Origin: Smittia aterrima
Lineage: Eukaryota > Arthropoda > Insecta > Diptera > Chironomidae
Assembly: GCA_033063855.1 (NCBI GenBank)
Contig: CP093830.1
Span: 1,054,854 to 1,118,853 of the forward strand
DNA length: 64,000 nucleotides
Reading direction: 5' to 3'
Shown: positions 1-13,800 of the stretch, one piece after another
How the letters are laid out: every line of letters begins with the position of its first letter
Position numbering within the stretch: the stretch's first letter is position 1
The notes under the pieces: model-generated
The model's input: the letters and a program-made list of their open reading frames with translations, nothing else
Told to the model about the DNA's origin: nothing
The model's database searches: none
Made by a program: the position numbers and the translations under genes

Positions 1-3000
1 TTTAGTTGGGAACCGCAATTTATCAATGACTTTGATAGCAACTGATCTTTGTGACTTGCGATGAGTTCCGCCATAAACGATTCCGAACTGACCAGAACCT
101 AAGACTTCGTCTGGATAGATTTGATAGAGCTGATTCATGTCAGTTATCCTCTCTTCGGGTTCGGTTGATTGTTCAGTAGTTGCTGAAGTGTTTGTAACGG
201 GCATCAGCGACTGGCGGATTGTTGTTTCCCAACTTTTTGCGAGATAAGCTCCCACACCTGCCAAAAGAAATTTCAGCTCAACTCAAACTTTCTTGTTAAA
301 TAACTTTTCTTACCTGAGTCGGGCGGTGGTAACGACAACATCGGTTCATTCTCCTTGAGATTGTAAAGCGGATCCTGTCCGACAAAATAATCAACGTTCG
401 CTGTCCTGATCTCGAAGCAATGAAGGACGTCTAAGTAAAAAAGAAATGGAGAAAAAATTCTTCAGAAAATGTTTCTCTCTTACCTGCTTGCATGCTTCTT
501 GCCGTGTCAATTGCGAGGATTTCGTTGAGTGGAATTTCCTTATAATATTTACTTCCCTGATCCGATACAAACAACGTTATTGCTTTCGAATCTAAACGCC
601 AATAGTGTCGCTTCACGGTCTTATCCTTGTTCGTAAAGTGAACAAGCCATCCTTCCTTAATCGCTTTTCCATCGCGCTTTTTAGTGTGCTTCACTGATTG
701 CACAATTCTCATGAGAGGAATGTTGGCGCTTGGCGACGATGATGCACTGTGAAGTGTTCAAAGTTCGATAAAAAATGCTTTCAAGCGAAAAAAATTTATT
801 CTTACTCGGAATGTCTCGATTGCTCCGAAATGGCGTCAAAGTTATCATCAATTTCAAGTTTATTTCCATTGAGCTTTGTCATCGAAGGTGGAGGAACATT
901 CTCGCGATTAGCTCCATTGAAATTACTATTGAAAGTTGCTTCGTCGAAGTCGCTATCTTCAGCGTCGTTCAGCATCGATTCTCTTTCGTTCAACGAACCA
1001 GCGACGCTTCCCAAATCATTTGTTATGTCGATCTGGATGTTGCTTTCGCAATCTTTTGGCACAAGTTCGACACATTTCTTGTGAATGTTGTAGTGACAGT
1101 CGTTGCATTGAAGTCCTTGCTTGAACAATCCCCTTAGCAACTTCTTGCAGTACTGACAAACTGTGGGTCTCGTGTACGTGTGAACTTGGAAAGTGTGAGG
1201 AATCTTCATTCTTGTAATTGTCCCTGTGCGGCTGCTTCCGTTTGACGTTGAGCGGTTTGTTCGACCATAGGGAACTTGCTGAATGAATAAGAGATTAAAC
1301 GATTGAGATTTTCTCTCTGAAGGTTGTCACGTGGGATTAGATCTGTGATATCTTCGAGGCCCCGAGGAGGTGAGAAAGAATAAGTAAAAACACGTTGTTC
1401 TTGATTGGATTGAACTTTTATTTTGTTCGAGATTCGAGTTACAAAAATGATAAAATTGGAATGAAGAGTTGGTTAATTAGAGAAGCTTATCACAGATCCC
1501 ATCACCACAACTACGAGCTACGTAAATAATAATAATTATTTATTGGAATTTCAAGGAGAGACTCAAGTCAAGAGAATCATTTTAAGGTCGTAGAGTCTTC
1601 AAAAGTTAAATTAGTTTCTCTTTCTAATTAGACTCGAGAGAGACTCTGAGATTTTTAGTTTTTAATTTGTAATTTCATTCATGAGCTGCTGCATTTTCCT
1701 TACCAGTGATGTTCCACTTCCAGTTAGCAACGACTGTTGATCCTCATTTCCCGAATGATTTGACCCGCCTGAAGGACTTCGTGGCGTCTGAACGTGATTC
1801 GATGATCGATTTTTCGTTATGTCAATGCGACTGCAGTTGTTTGGAACCTTAACCACGCATCGTTTGTGATAGTTTTGTTGACAACCTAATCAAAACATTC
1901 GATAACAAAATAAAGCTTCAACAACAAGTCAATTTGTTAATTCTCACCTTCGCACTTCAGTCCCTGTCTAACAATGCCAAAGAGCATCTCACCGCAGAAA
2001 TCACAAAATGTCGGAGTTTTGTAAGAGTGAACGACAAGAGCATGAGGTCGAATCAACGGAATCTCATTATCAAGCGCATTGTAAACGATTGCTAAACAAA
2101 GAGAAATATTTTAATTAAAGTAAAAGCTTTGAGAGATGAAACTCACGATTTGCTGTCAACACAATTTCCACGAGAGTTTCGTCAATGATTTCTGCTGAAG
2201 AGCTAATCATCTGGAGGATGTTATTGGAATTGTAATCGTGACGAAAGAGAAGAAGTCGATCTGCGAGATGATTCACGCCATTGTCTGGAACCTGCAAGAA
2301 GAAAGAGAGAAAATATTTGAGTGACGCGATTGATAACTTATTCCCCATTAACCTAACGAATTCACTAAATGAGTTCGAGCGATTTTATTTATTCAACGAA
2401 TTCTCATGTTACCGTTGAGTGTTTGCATAAAAGTCACTCGATTTTCGTATAACTTCTCGAGCTTTCCAAGTTTTCCGGTAGAGGAACATTTTCAGGAAAA
2501 ATCAAATTTTCTGCGCATGAGCTTTTATCATTGTGCAAAGCGATGGCTTGGGAAAAAGTTGGTGGTCGGAAAAATTAAGTTTTAAAGTTTAAGCAGCTCA
2601 AGAAACTCTCATCATGTTGCTGATTCCACAGAAATGGATCGACGGCGTTCAGATATCGCCAAAGAATCTGCGACTCTCCGCGATTCTCATCAGTATTTAT
2701 GAAATTGTGAGAGAAGTTTTTCAATCCCAATCGTGATTATCTAATAATTTTTCTTGTACTTTCGTCCTCAGTTGATTGCTCATGTCATCATGTTCGTGAT
2801 GCTTCTGGGCTTGATAAACGCTGAGAAAGCTCAAAAGCTTTTGATGGAGGATATTGATGATCAGAAGGAGATGGAAGATTATTATTATTACCCAGCAGTT
2901 AATAACAAGGGTGAAACATTGGACATTGTCCGTTTGAACTCAGCGACGAAGCTCGCGTCAAGCACAATTCTAAAGCTCACAATAGGAACAGTAATCGCAA

Positions 3001-6000
3001 CGATTTACTTGCTCGTTTGTCTCGGTCTCTTTGCTGGAGTCATTAAGAATCGAGCACACTTCATCATTCCCTGGATGGTGTTTGACGTTGTTGTCTCTTT
3101 GATGATCAACAGCGTTTTGGTCATCATTGGGTCGAATGAGTTGTATGAGAGATTTGCAATTAGCGAGTGGCTTTACTGTAAGTATCACGAGTGCGCGGTT
3201 GATAATCAAAGAGTGACTAAGGTAAACAAATAAATTCTCCTTTCAGGGTCATTCTGTATCGTGTACACAATCGTTGACTTGTGCACTTGGATCGTCGTAT
3301 TTCAATACTTCAGTATTATCAAGCAAATGTCAAAGTTGCGTGAGGAAGCCGTCATCCAATGTCCAGCTCCGGTCGTGTCGCCCTATCCGTATTTCCGTGA
3401 TAACATCTACGAAAGCGAAAGTGGATTGCGGCATACTTTGTGCGATAATGATCAATACAACTTCGTCGCTTAAACTCTCTTTACGGTAATTAATTAATTA
3501 ATTTGAAAACAAACGCTTTAGCTTCATGTTTGTCTTGCTTCTCGAAGCTACAAAAAACAATTCGCAATAAAGAGAAATTAGATGAAAATTTTTCGTCGTT
3601 TTTTTTATTCAGGGAACTTTATTCTTTCAGACGTCATGGAATTACGCAGACGAGTCTGAGTTTTTTTTTATCAATGTGAACGGATCGTCGAGAACATGAC
3701 GCGCGCTTCGATAAAAAAAACTTTTTTTGAATGAAACAGAATGTTGTGATGCGAGGTGCGATAAGTTATCGGAATCAATTTGCTTTAACGTTTTCGAAGT
3801 GCTTCCTCGCTCATAAATTACCAATTGAAGTTATTCTCTCATGAGGCATAAAAGAAGGCGATTGTTATCGCCTCGCTTGTTCACCTTTCAGTGTGACGTC
3901 AAAATGACGTCGAGTGTCTGTGCTTGCGTCGTCTGCTTGATTGGATTTCAATGATACAAGCGGATTAGGCTTGCTGAGCAACGGAACGTGCATTCTCACA
4001 TCGAACAAGTTTTTTTTTCTTAAATTAATTCAACGCTTTTTTTTCTCCGAGAAGTTAATTGCAAATTGAACGGATTCCCATTGTGCTGCTGACATCATTC
4101 CTCTAAACGGTAGATGAGAAGAGCAAGAGACGAGCTGGCAACGTTGGAAAATTGAAAGTCGAGGGAAGACGCCTCGACTCGTTGAATAAAGTAATTGTAA
4201 TTAAATTGAGTTAATTACAACGCTCTCACATTGATTACACCGATGATGGGAATTCTAAAAGCTTTCGTCTAAGCTGTTCTCATGTTTTTGAGAAGTGCTA
4301 ATCAATGTTTGACACATGCAGAGAAATTGAGGTCTCGTGTCAAACCCACATCACCTGTCTCGGCACAAACTTTACCATTAAAATCTCGACAAATATCTCG
4401 AATAACTTCAAAGCGAAAGAAACAAAGCCGCAAAGATTTTTCTTTTTTTCGTTCGCTAGATTTTCCGCTTTCTCAATTGGAGACAGCTTAGAAAAATAAG
4501 CTCGCGAATCTTTTTGGAACTTCCTATAAAATGCTTGTGGGCCCAATTAAATTAACTTTTAATTCAGCTCTGCGTTGACTAAGATTCGGGGCTTTCGTGA
4601 CACGGAAAAGTTTTCCATCAGCGACACGCACCTAAAAGATTTTTTGTTATCCCGAAAATAAATCGACAAAGTTTCCGTGTTTCTGATCTTGTTGAATTAT
4701 GAGCATGAACGTCGAGCACGAACTGTAGCCGAAAGCTTCGCTTTATAACGATTCTCAATAATGAACAGAAAAGTTATCTCGACGTAATCAGAATATTTTG
4801 TCGCTCGATGTTAAATTTAAGGAGGGAAAGGCAAACTAGCAATGAAGCGTTTGAATGTTTTGTTAATTCAAAAATGAATATTTTATTAAACTTTACGTTC
4901 TAGTTATGCGACCAAACCAGGTCTGCGACGTAGAAACTGAGTAAACGAAATAATCTTGTCGGTAAGTTTGAAATTAAAAGATTTTTTCCAGCCTATCCGA
5001 GGAAATCTTCAATTAATTGAACGAGAGTCGCTTACGTAAGAAGCTTTCGGAGCTTTCCGAGGCGACGGAAGTTGGAGGAGGAAAGAGAAGTCAAGAAAGA
5101 TTTTGTATAAACGTCGTGAAGTGAATTAATGATTCGTAAACAGTTTCAAGGAAGGAATCGTTGCATAATTTTAATTTTCGTGTAGATCCTGCTCGAACGT
5201 CACATAAATTCATTTAAAGTCCACAAACCGTTCTTAGTTAATTAGAATTTAATTGTAAACCTCACTGAAGCGGTGAGTCACTAAATTTATGGTGAGCAAA
5301 GAGTGAAGTTAATTGAATTTTCCCAGCGTGAATTGCATCTCGAGCTTGCATTTAAAAATTCCAAAAGCCATAATAAATCAAAAGCTTGTCATGCTTTAGA
5401 ATTAATTTTCGCTTTTCCACTGTAACTGCAAACAAAAGCGAGTTGACTCAAATTTAATTGCGACAGAACAAAAAAAGCTTTCGCTTGGAACAATGTGATT
5501 TGCGTTATTTATAAGCAGCAACTCCGAGAGATAAACAATCGCCACGAGCCGGTCCAAGAATCCATTTCACTTCATGTTCCTTTCCAAGTGGCAATAAATG
5601 AGGAATGTTTATTTAACAGTTTTTTGTTCATCGCTCACCGTTCGAGAAACAAAAGGATTTGTCCATTTGACATGTCACTTAGCCGCCTTTTCCGACAAGC
5701 CACAGTCCAATAAATCAAGTCGATAAGTACGAGAATGATTGCGGGAGAGCAAATATCGTTTGAAGACTACTCCCTTGGTATTCAATTCGCAATAAATCTA
5801 AGGCTCGTGTGAATTATTTGATTTTCCAAAAGAGAACATCTTTCACGCTCATTTTATTCGACGCTAAACCTTTTCATTTTATTGCCATAGTTCCGACATA
5901 GAAAAAAGAATTGTTTCGAAGCGTAAATTTACATAAATAATTCAGCAGTTTGTTCCAAAGCCAAACTGTTTGGGAGATACACGAACAATAAATTGAGCTG

Positions 6001-7716
6001 AGCTTTCTCCACTGCGACATGTAATCACTTTGAATTGATCAAACTTGGAAGCAGCCAGACTTTGTGGCAGCAGACCCTGATAAGCATGAAAGCTCATATC
6101 TTTGTTATCTCTGCAATGTGTGCTTAAGAGTGCCTTGAAACAAAACGATAACAGTCGTGATTCAATGCAAATGCTTGAGTTGCTAGTGCCGACGAAATTT
6201 TTATTCGACCGTCGGATTATTTCTAAATTGAGTTTGCAAACAAGTCGAGTCGGAAAGCACTTCTCATCGGGGAGGGGATGAGAAGCCCTCGAAGCTGCAG
6301 ACTTTCTGGATCCCCTCCGTTCATTCTCCCCGGAACAAAATAAAAAATACAATGAATGCTTTGAATTTGCTCGTAACTCACCGAAATAGAAGAAACGTTA
6401 ATGGCAATGAAAGGACAAAAGCAGAAAGGCAATGAAATCATAACTTTTTTTTATGATGATGCTACGACGAGTGTTGTAGGCGAATAGAAGCCCAAATCAA
6501 CTTTGTTGCGTGATGCGATAATTAGCGAAACGTGTGAACATAAACCGGAGCCGTCAGATACCGAAAGTTGTGATTAAGTTTATTTGTTTGTTTCTTAAGC
6601 TTTTTTCCGCTCATGAATCTTTTGATGAAAGGAACGAGGAACTTTTACATTTCACGACCCAAAAAGCTTCTCTTTTCAATAACTCACAACAGGTAAATCT
6701 GTTGCTGTTGTCGCCATGGAAGCAAATTATGAAAAACCATTAAAATGTTAACGACCAGATGGCGGAAATTATTTTTCATTAACTCTGTCGGGAAGTGCGA
6801 TCTAATTTAATTTTTTCGAGGAAATTCAATTAGGATGCAGTTAAACACCGAAGCTTGATCGCTTCAAGTGGAAACGTTGCAATTAAACTTTTAATTACTT
6901 CGACTTCACATTCTCACTCGTACGTGATAATTAAATACACATCTCCTTACAGAACGGAAGTTTACCGAGAGAAAGCTTTAAAGCGAAAAAAAATTATCTT
7001 CACCCTCGGCAAGAAAATCCGAACAAAATGCTCAACAAAAAGAGAATAAATCTTCGAAGTGGGAAGCGAATGACTCGGAAGTAATAGCCAAGTTTCGCAG
7101 AACTCACTGCGAGACGTGTATAAAACGTCGTTAGGCTTCACATAGCGCAAAGCTTTAATGCTGCTCGCTTGTTCCACTTTTCTCCCTTGTGGTTTGAAGG
7201 TAAAAGGAGTGAAAAGATTTGTCGTCGACACGTATTTCGAATCAAGACACCTTCGCTCATACAACAAGTGAAACGAAGCGACAGGTGCTGATTCTGCAAA
7301 AGGTCACTTAAAGATTTCGTCATCGAGAAATTAATCATGATTATGGGAAGTTCGAAGATGGAATTTTCTCTTTGCCGTGGTTGTTCGGTAAAGCTTTTTA
7401 GAAAGAGCAAAAAAAATCTATTTTCGGCCCAAAAGCTTGTTTTCGTTCGAAATGTCAAGAGAAGAAGAGACGCCCGCCTTCTAATCCTATTCATCTAAAA
7501 TTAATTACAATAACCGAATTGAGATCCGCTCGAGTTATCTCATAAAAGCTTTTCGCGATTCTTCCAACTCGAATGGTTAAAAGAACTCACCTTTGTGTTG
7601 ATGAAATCGCAGGCGAGATCCTTGAGTTTGTTGAGTGTCAACGAGTTCGAGTTTGTTGTGACAATTTCCCGGATGGTTCCGAATTGAAACAAAAACCCAA
7701 TCTCAGGTCCTGCCAT
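1..7716 (-). CDS. PKD: Protein kinase D (Ser/Thr kinase), 3' end cut by window edge
   Basis: Diacylglycerol-activated Ser/Thr kinase of the PKD family, acting at Golgi and plasma membrane. I assembled eight coding exons, all on minus: 7716-7591, 2291-2147, 2091-1948, 1885-1704, 1278-806, 746-484, 430-314 and 257-1. Phases agree at every junction and give 569 residues in the window. Seen: an N-terminal ubiquitin-like segment (LFRHD near residue 60); two complete C1 zinc fingers at about 107-156 and 227-276 with all H and C ligands (HAL...CDFC, HTF...CQYC); a PH domain from about 385 ([20 protein letters not shown]); and the start of the kinase with Gly loop [12 protein letters not shown] at 536-547 and AIK lysine 559. 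The rest of the kinase lies beyond position 1. The start ATG at 7716-7714 is in a good context, with a strong 3' splice site upstream at 7849-7851. Coding intron 1 is 5.3 kb and hosts another gene on the opposite strand. Confidence 0.95.
2614..3473 (+). CDS. Small four-span membrane protein, nested in a PKD intron
   Basis: Three exons, 2614-2706, 2772-3177 and 3247-3473, with GTGAGA and GTAAGT donors and in-frame joins, encode 241 residues. Hydrophobic spans lie at about 21-48, 98-120, 127-152 and 166-195, with short loops. An acidic, tyrosine-rich loop between spans 1 and 2 contains EMEDYYYYP. The cytosolic tail has proline/tyrosine motifs (PYPYF). The layout resembles insect DUF4728 or LAPTM-like tetraspan proteins, but I cannot assign a family with certainty and the function is unknown. 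The gene lies entirely inside PKD intron 1 on the opposite strand. A polyadenylation signal is at 3566-3571. The start was chosen as the first ATG of an exon whose splice joins in frame to the long second exon. Confidence 0.85.
3566..3571 (+). terminator. Polyadenylation signal of the nested four-span gene
   Basis: AATAAA occurs 93 bases after the stop codon of the nested gene and is followed by a T-rich stretch. Confidence 0.6.
3572..7590. other. PKD intron 1 remainder, no gene seen
   Basis: This AT-rich stretch is the upstream part of the 5.3 kb first coding intron of PKD (2292-7590). Open frames here, including one of 136 codons at 5942-6352 minus, lack splice signals, domain motifs and a convincing ATG. 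I see no RNA gene, repeat array or mobile element. Confidence 0.6.
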
Positions 7717-7848
7717 ATTTGGGATTTAATAGGATTTTCCTCGTTAGTTTGGAAGTTGTTGGGCTGGCGGAGGGGAAGGGTGGAAGTAAGGAGGCCGATT
7801 GTCGCTCGCCGATGTCTTCCGCCTTCACGATTTCTTGTTTGTTTAGGT
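7717..7848 (-). other. PKD: PKD 5' UTR part of the first coding exon
   Basis: Reading on the minus strand, a long pyrimidine run followed by CAG (7849-7851 on plus) forms a very strong splice acceptor 132 bases before the PKD start codon. This implies that the exon 7848-7591 starts with untranslated sequence and that at least one further non-coding exon, plus the promoter, lies to the right of 7850. I could not locate that upstream exon. Confidence 0.6.
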
Positions 7849-10800
7849 CTGAAAGAGAAGAAAAGAAAAAGGAATCTTAACGAGATGTACGCAAAGTCAT
7901 TATCAATCAATTTTATGTTGGTTAACTATTTTTTCATTCTTCCGAATCTAACTCGTGACTTCCGTCAAACGATTGATTCGTTCGTGCAGAAAGAATCAGG
8001 AAATGTTCGTTGAAAATCGAATCAAGAATTAAGTGCACGTTGAAATCGAGAACTTAAATCAATCAATCTTCTGCTCAACTCGAAATGTTTCGATTGTCTG
8101 ATTTCCTTCACCGTTTGGCATCGCGAATAAATTGATAAACGAGAAGGGAATCGTAGCAACGACTTTGCTTTCGGATATTCAATAGCGATTTTTCGTAATT
8201 TATCAAATTCTCTTGTTACAATTAAGGAAATTGTTCGAAACTCTGCACCTGTTTACGGTGAAGTGATTTAAATTTCCAAGGGCAAGGACATTCTAATTTT
8301 AATGTCCACGCTTCTTATTGAGCTTTCACGAAATGGAATAAATTAAGGATCAATCAAAGCAAAAGATAGATTGACTTGAGTGAAATCTCGTTTGGAAGTG
8401 AACATGATGAGAGCTCTCGAGAGACTCGAAACAAGCTATGAAAACGAATTAGAAGGCAATCACTATCTCTATGATTTATTCGGGCCTAGGAGTTAAAGGG
8501 AAAGGTAACCCAAGATTATAAAATCAACAGAAATGTTCGCATCGCGGCCTTTAAAAGCTTGTTATTTTAGAGCGAACGCTCTTTGAAGAAAGATCTACAA
8601 TATCTCAGCGATTCTACGAAGCACTTGTGGAATTTCGTAACAAGAAAGCGTGATTGAGTCGTTTCCCGTCTCCGGTCGAGTAGTCAATCTCGCAGAGGCG
8701 ATTTGTGGAAGATAAATGAGTGAGATTTCTGAGCTGGGTTGGTTGAAATGCGAGGGCGAAATGCCTTGCTAGACAATCTCTGAATAAATTAAAAAGTCAT
8801 CGTCATCTCGAGCAACAAGCTTTAAGAAGTAGGTAGCGAAGGGTGTGACAAGTGGATGCTCATATCTCGCTCCGCCGCTTATCGAGAACGATTTATCAAC
8901 CAAACACTTTAAGTCAAGTTTTACGTCGCAAAACTTTTCCGTTCAAAAAACTTTTTTTTCTTTCCTTTTCTCTTGAGTACTTCGACAAGATCTAAAGATA
9001 AACTGTCAAGTTTTAAGACGAGCGCATCTGTTGATGACTGGAGGACATTGTAATTCAACCCAAAGGAAATGTTCGGGCAATCATCGATTTACATCTTCAT
9101 TTTCACTTCAACTCATCAAAGTCTAAACAATTTCCAGTGTCGTCTGTCGAATAGCAAGGCGAGCCATTAAATGGATTCCAACAAGGCAATGACATGAAGA
9201 TGATGAATTATAGTTCACGGGAGTTTGTCGTGGCGGAAAATTTGCTTGTTGCTGAATCCATTGGAACAAAAGCAAAGGAGAATCTCATTCATCTTCCCCC
9301 TCAAGGAAAAAATGATATTTTGTTCTCTAAGAAAGTAAACAAATACAAATAATGATTCCCCTTGAAGCATATTTCGAAAAAGCTTTTAACCCTTCATCAT
9401 TTCATGTGCGATTGTTTATGTTGTTGTCGAAAGAACTTGGATTCCATAAACTTTATGAAAAAAGCGTATTAAATTGCTTTCACTTTTACGTTCGACTTTA
9501 CGCTCGATAGCTCAATAAACGCTCTCAAATCCACAAACAGAGATTGGCACAAGATTACTCGATTGTGTAATGGTAATAAAAACAGAATGCGCGCGATAAT
9601 GCTATGACTACGTGAGGGAATGAAATTGATTTCATAGAAGAGGCCTCTGAAATGAAGACGTTGATCGATTCGAAGAAGCTGAGATACCTTAATTTTATAA
9701 AACAAAACGAACTTCGACAGAGTCTCGTTAAAAACAAAGTGATATGAGAAGTCGCTCAGACGCATTGACTTCGCCCACGTTCACCTGTCAGCTCGTGCCA
9801 AGCCTTTACATTGCACGCAGAACTTGAGTTTGTATTAGAAATTTATTGCGACAAAAACTTTCTGTTCGGAATATTTATGATGTTTGTTCAAACAGTTCAA
9901 TGCCGTGGCATATTTGAAAGATTGTCGTTGAACTACTATCGTTCGATTGTGTGATCACAATGGCAGTAAAGCTGACGATATGAAATTTATGTTCAATTGC
10001 TTTCACATTCATTCGCGGAGCTCTCATCCTCATCCTTAGTTTATAGCGTCCCTTTCTCGTTTTACGATTCGAAGAGGAAAGAGCGGACGAACCGAATATT
10101 GTCGTAAAGCAAATATTGTTGGTTCAGATCGCATAAACAACATTCAATTTCCCTCTCGACACGACGAGTTCAGTGTTTTATTGATTTCTTCTGTAATGAC
10201 ATTAAATGATTTTCCACACTCGAAAGCTCTTTCCGACCTGTTCCGCAAGAGAGAACAGATTGTGATTGAACCGCAACATCAAAGTTTACATTGATATCAA
10301 AAATTGCAAAAGGATTCCTTGCTACTTATGTCGACGTGACGTTGCTTGCCGATATTTGTTTAGGTTTCTCTTTAAAGAATTTCCTAAAAACTTCTGAAAA
10401 CGATAAGAAATTCTTTTCTTCTCTTTTTCCATGAAACGAAATAAGCTTGAGGTTCCCATGAATAAGCGGCTTGATTTTATTTTGAAATAAATTGTTTCAT
10501 GACTTTATCTAAACAGCTTTGTCCTTTCTACCGAATCGAATCGAATTGAATGTTCCCTTTGTGTCCGGAAATAGGTTTTGATTGAATCTCACCGCAATGC
10601 TTAGACAAAGACTTTAGGCTCTGATGAAATCTGAACAAAAATAAAATCGATAATGTGGACCGCGAAACGAGAGGAAATTATTAAGAAAACGAATTACTTA
10701 GTCGATCGAGTTTGACGAAGGATTAGAGGGAAAGTTTTGTTTGCGTGTTTGAGATGATTTTTCCGGCTTCTTGGTAGGAAGGCAAAGGCAAATCGAGCAT

Positions 10801-13800
10801 AATTGTTCTGTCACGGTTCTAATTTGTCTGAAACTTTCCATGACAAACCAATAATTAAAATTCAATGGGCTTCGTCTTTCTTGAAACTCATCTCGAGCAA
10901 AATATTTGAAAACTCCTTCACTGCTGTCCCAACCAGAAGGACATCCTGTCAAATGAAAGCGGAGCATCTCAATTTATGCGAAGTGACGCATTTGAATTTC
11001 TGATGAACTGTCGTCGCACGAGCGCTCATGAAAAATCCATTTCCTTCGCTCGAATTGGTTTCGATGGCAGCGCGCTAAGTGAAAAAACTGGATCTACTAA
11101 CGTTTGATGTCCGTAACGTTGAAAACATTGGAATTCCTAAATTTCAATTTCAGGATCTCTTGAAAACAACTTTATGTTTTTATCCTCTGGAGCTTTCTAA
11201 AGGTTCCAAGTTTTTCGTTCCGAGAAGCATCTTCTACGATCTTAGTTCCGGCAAACGATATTTTTAATGAATAATAAATTTCGGAATGTTTCGGCATTGA
11301 TGAAGCGATAGCAACAAGCGACTCTCCTCTCAAGTCGATCCATTTTCGATGCATGAATAAACAACCGAAGCCTAATCAATCTTCTCAAACGATTCGTCGC
11401 TTTACTCAATTGGGGATTCAATGCGTTGACAGTGAAAGCAGTCGGCGTGTGCAACAAGATGCCTCGGCCATCAACAGCCTCTTGTAATCATTAATCTTAT
11501 CTGCCGGCTCCTCTCTATTTCGTAATTGATTTATCAACAATCTGATTATCCACGATGAGACCAATGAGAAGTGAAAAGGAAAAAATTCCTTTCAGGTTTG
11601 AAACGAGGAGATCTTATCTTCATCATCGAAATATAATTTGCTGCTCGAGCATGTGAGTCGAGTGGCCTCAAGATGGTCGACCTATTCAGAAGCTTATGAA
11701 GATTGATTTACGACCGAAAGAAATATTGACCAAAGCTTTTTGCTTTTGCTTTTTGAAAAGGGAAAACAAGAATGTCGATGAGAATATGTGGAGTTTGCAA
11801 AACAAGAAGAATCGAAAGGGATTATCGCTTCTGTTCCTCATGTTGTTTCAACTCTCGATACGTAAATTTATTTAGTTGAAAATTCATCTATCAAGATTCT
11901 ACATATTTTAGCTGAGCCCACATTGTTTACCACCCACGTCTAAATTTTGTTTTCCGTTTTAATTCAATTCAGATGAACGATGATCATAATTTGTAATTTA
12001 ATGCTTCAAACGTCCATCAACGAGAAAGCTTTACATCGCATTTTTCTCCGTAAAATTTAATTAATTTTCATTGTGATTCATGAAATCATTTCTATCTCAA
12101 CGTCCCCTCGACAGATGCAAGTTCAACGGAAATTAAAACGCCGCAAGCGATCTGGCAAACATCAAACTTCGATTTCAATTTCTTGTTTTCCAAGTTAAAG
12201 CGGAAAATTTAATTTTGAAACGATTTGTTTCCATTGAGAAAAGTTTATTGCAAATGCAGATTCTTTGAACACTTTAGATTTATGTAACGAGTGGAATGTC
12301 TTGAGATTGTTACAACGATTCTTCCTCCCACATCGAATTGAAGGTAAAGTATTTTTCAGGTAACCAGTGAAGTCAAGAAATAATTAATTTTAAAAGTTTC
12401 TCCATCAACATCATTTAGAACACGATAAAGAAGTTAAAGAACTTCGTTCTCAGAGCTTACTGAAATAGATCAGGAAGTTTAAAAGAAACCTTTTCGAGTT
12501 CATGCTTCATCCATCAGCTAATGCAATGTAGTTTATTGCTTCGCTTTCATTTATTACGAGCGAGAGTGAATGAGAAATTGAAAATGCAATTGCTGAAGCC
12601 AACCGACATCAATCTTCTTTATTTCTGACCGCCGTTCCTCAATGTCAGATTAAGATTGTTTTGTATTGCAAATCATCAGTTGGCTGAAAGCTTTGTTGAC
12701 GAAATATTCTTTTTCCTAATGGAATTACTTTTTAAAGCTTTCGAGGCAATGAAGAATTCTTTTCTTCGCTTCAAGGTAAGCAGATGAATGAGCAGCAAAT
12801 AATCAACTTTATTGAGTTTTCAACTTCTCCAAAAAGTGCAATTGTTAACCAAAATAGCAGAAAGGTTCTTTCTCCCAAATTCCCAAGGAATTGCCCGAGG
12901 ACACAGAGAGAAAACAACTTCCAAATGGCTTTTCAAGCTCCAAGGAATTCAAAGAAATATTACTTTTATCTCTTCGCATGGATGTTTGCCTCTATCTCGC
13001 ACGAATTGCTTTTGAAAACAGGAAGCACTCGAGGCATTTGTCTATGTAACGTCAGTTCATGTGGCGTGAAATGTCACAATGTTTCTAAAATAAACTTGAC
13101 CATGAACCGGAATTGATGTCTCATCAGACAGCACTAAAATGTCTCCGAGTGTGAGTCGATCAAATAACATTTCGTAATTTCTTAGTTCAATGTCCATTGA
13201 CTGCGAGAGTTTGAACTCATCAGAGACATTCTCTCATTCCCACAAATTCCATTTTCTTTCATCAGGATTTAGCTGCACAAAGACCGCAGCATGAGATATC
13301 ATCAAACAAAGAACCATTTCTTTCTGCAATTCCGTCAAGATGTCAACTCTCCCATCTTTCTTAAATTGCACGACATCAGCAAGAAGTTTCTATACAAACA
13401 TCATTATAACTTATTAACGAAGCAGAGCCATCATATCTGGGCATCGAAATGAAAGCAGTATGTGAATAGATGAAAGAGAATCTGATAATAGGTGGCAGAT
13501 ACATTTGCTGGAACGAGAATAGCTTGCTGAGCAAATGGAAAGAAGGGAGCGAAAAATAATCAATGGCCATCCTAGAGAATTTTTCATCATCTACTTTTCT
13601 TCTTCTTCTTTCTTCTACTTTCTCGCCAAGTTTGTATAAACTTTAATGGCCCGGAGCTTTACTTACTGATAAGGAGCGTTGTTTACAGTTTAACGACGAA
13701 GGAACAAAAGCATTTCCTCGCTCACAAGGCTTAACGTCGACTTTCATTTCGAGGACATTTGAACGGTAATTTCAAGCGAACTTTTTCATAACGAAGCCGC

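Noticed and set aside
5942..6352. 136-codon minus-strand frame in the PKD intron
   Set aside because: No motif, no supporting splice sites and low-complexity-free random composition; frames of this size occur by chance in the window.
7573..8013. 146-codon plus-strand frame
   Set aside because: It overlaps antisense the first PKD coding exon and its 5' UTR, has no recognisable domain, and the minus-strand reading explains the sequence better.
12784..13116. 110-codon plus-strand frame
   Set aside because: No domain or signal pattern, no promoter or poly(A) context; judged a chance frame.
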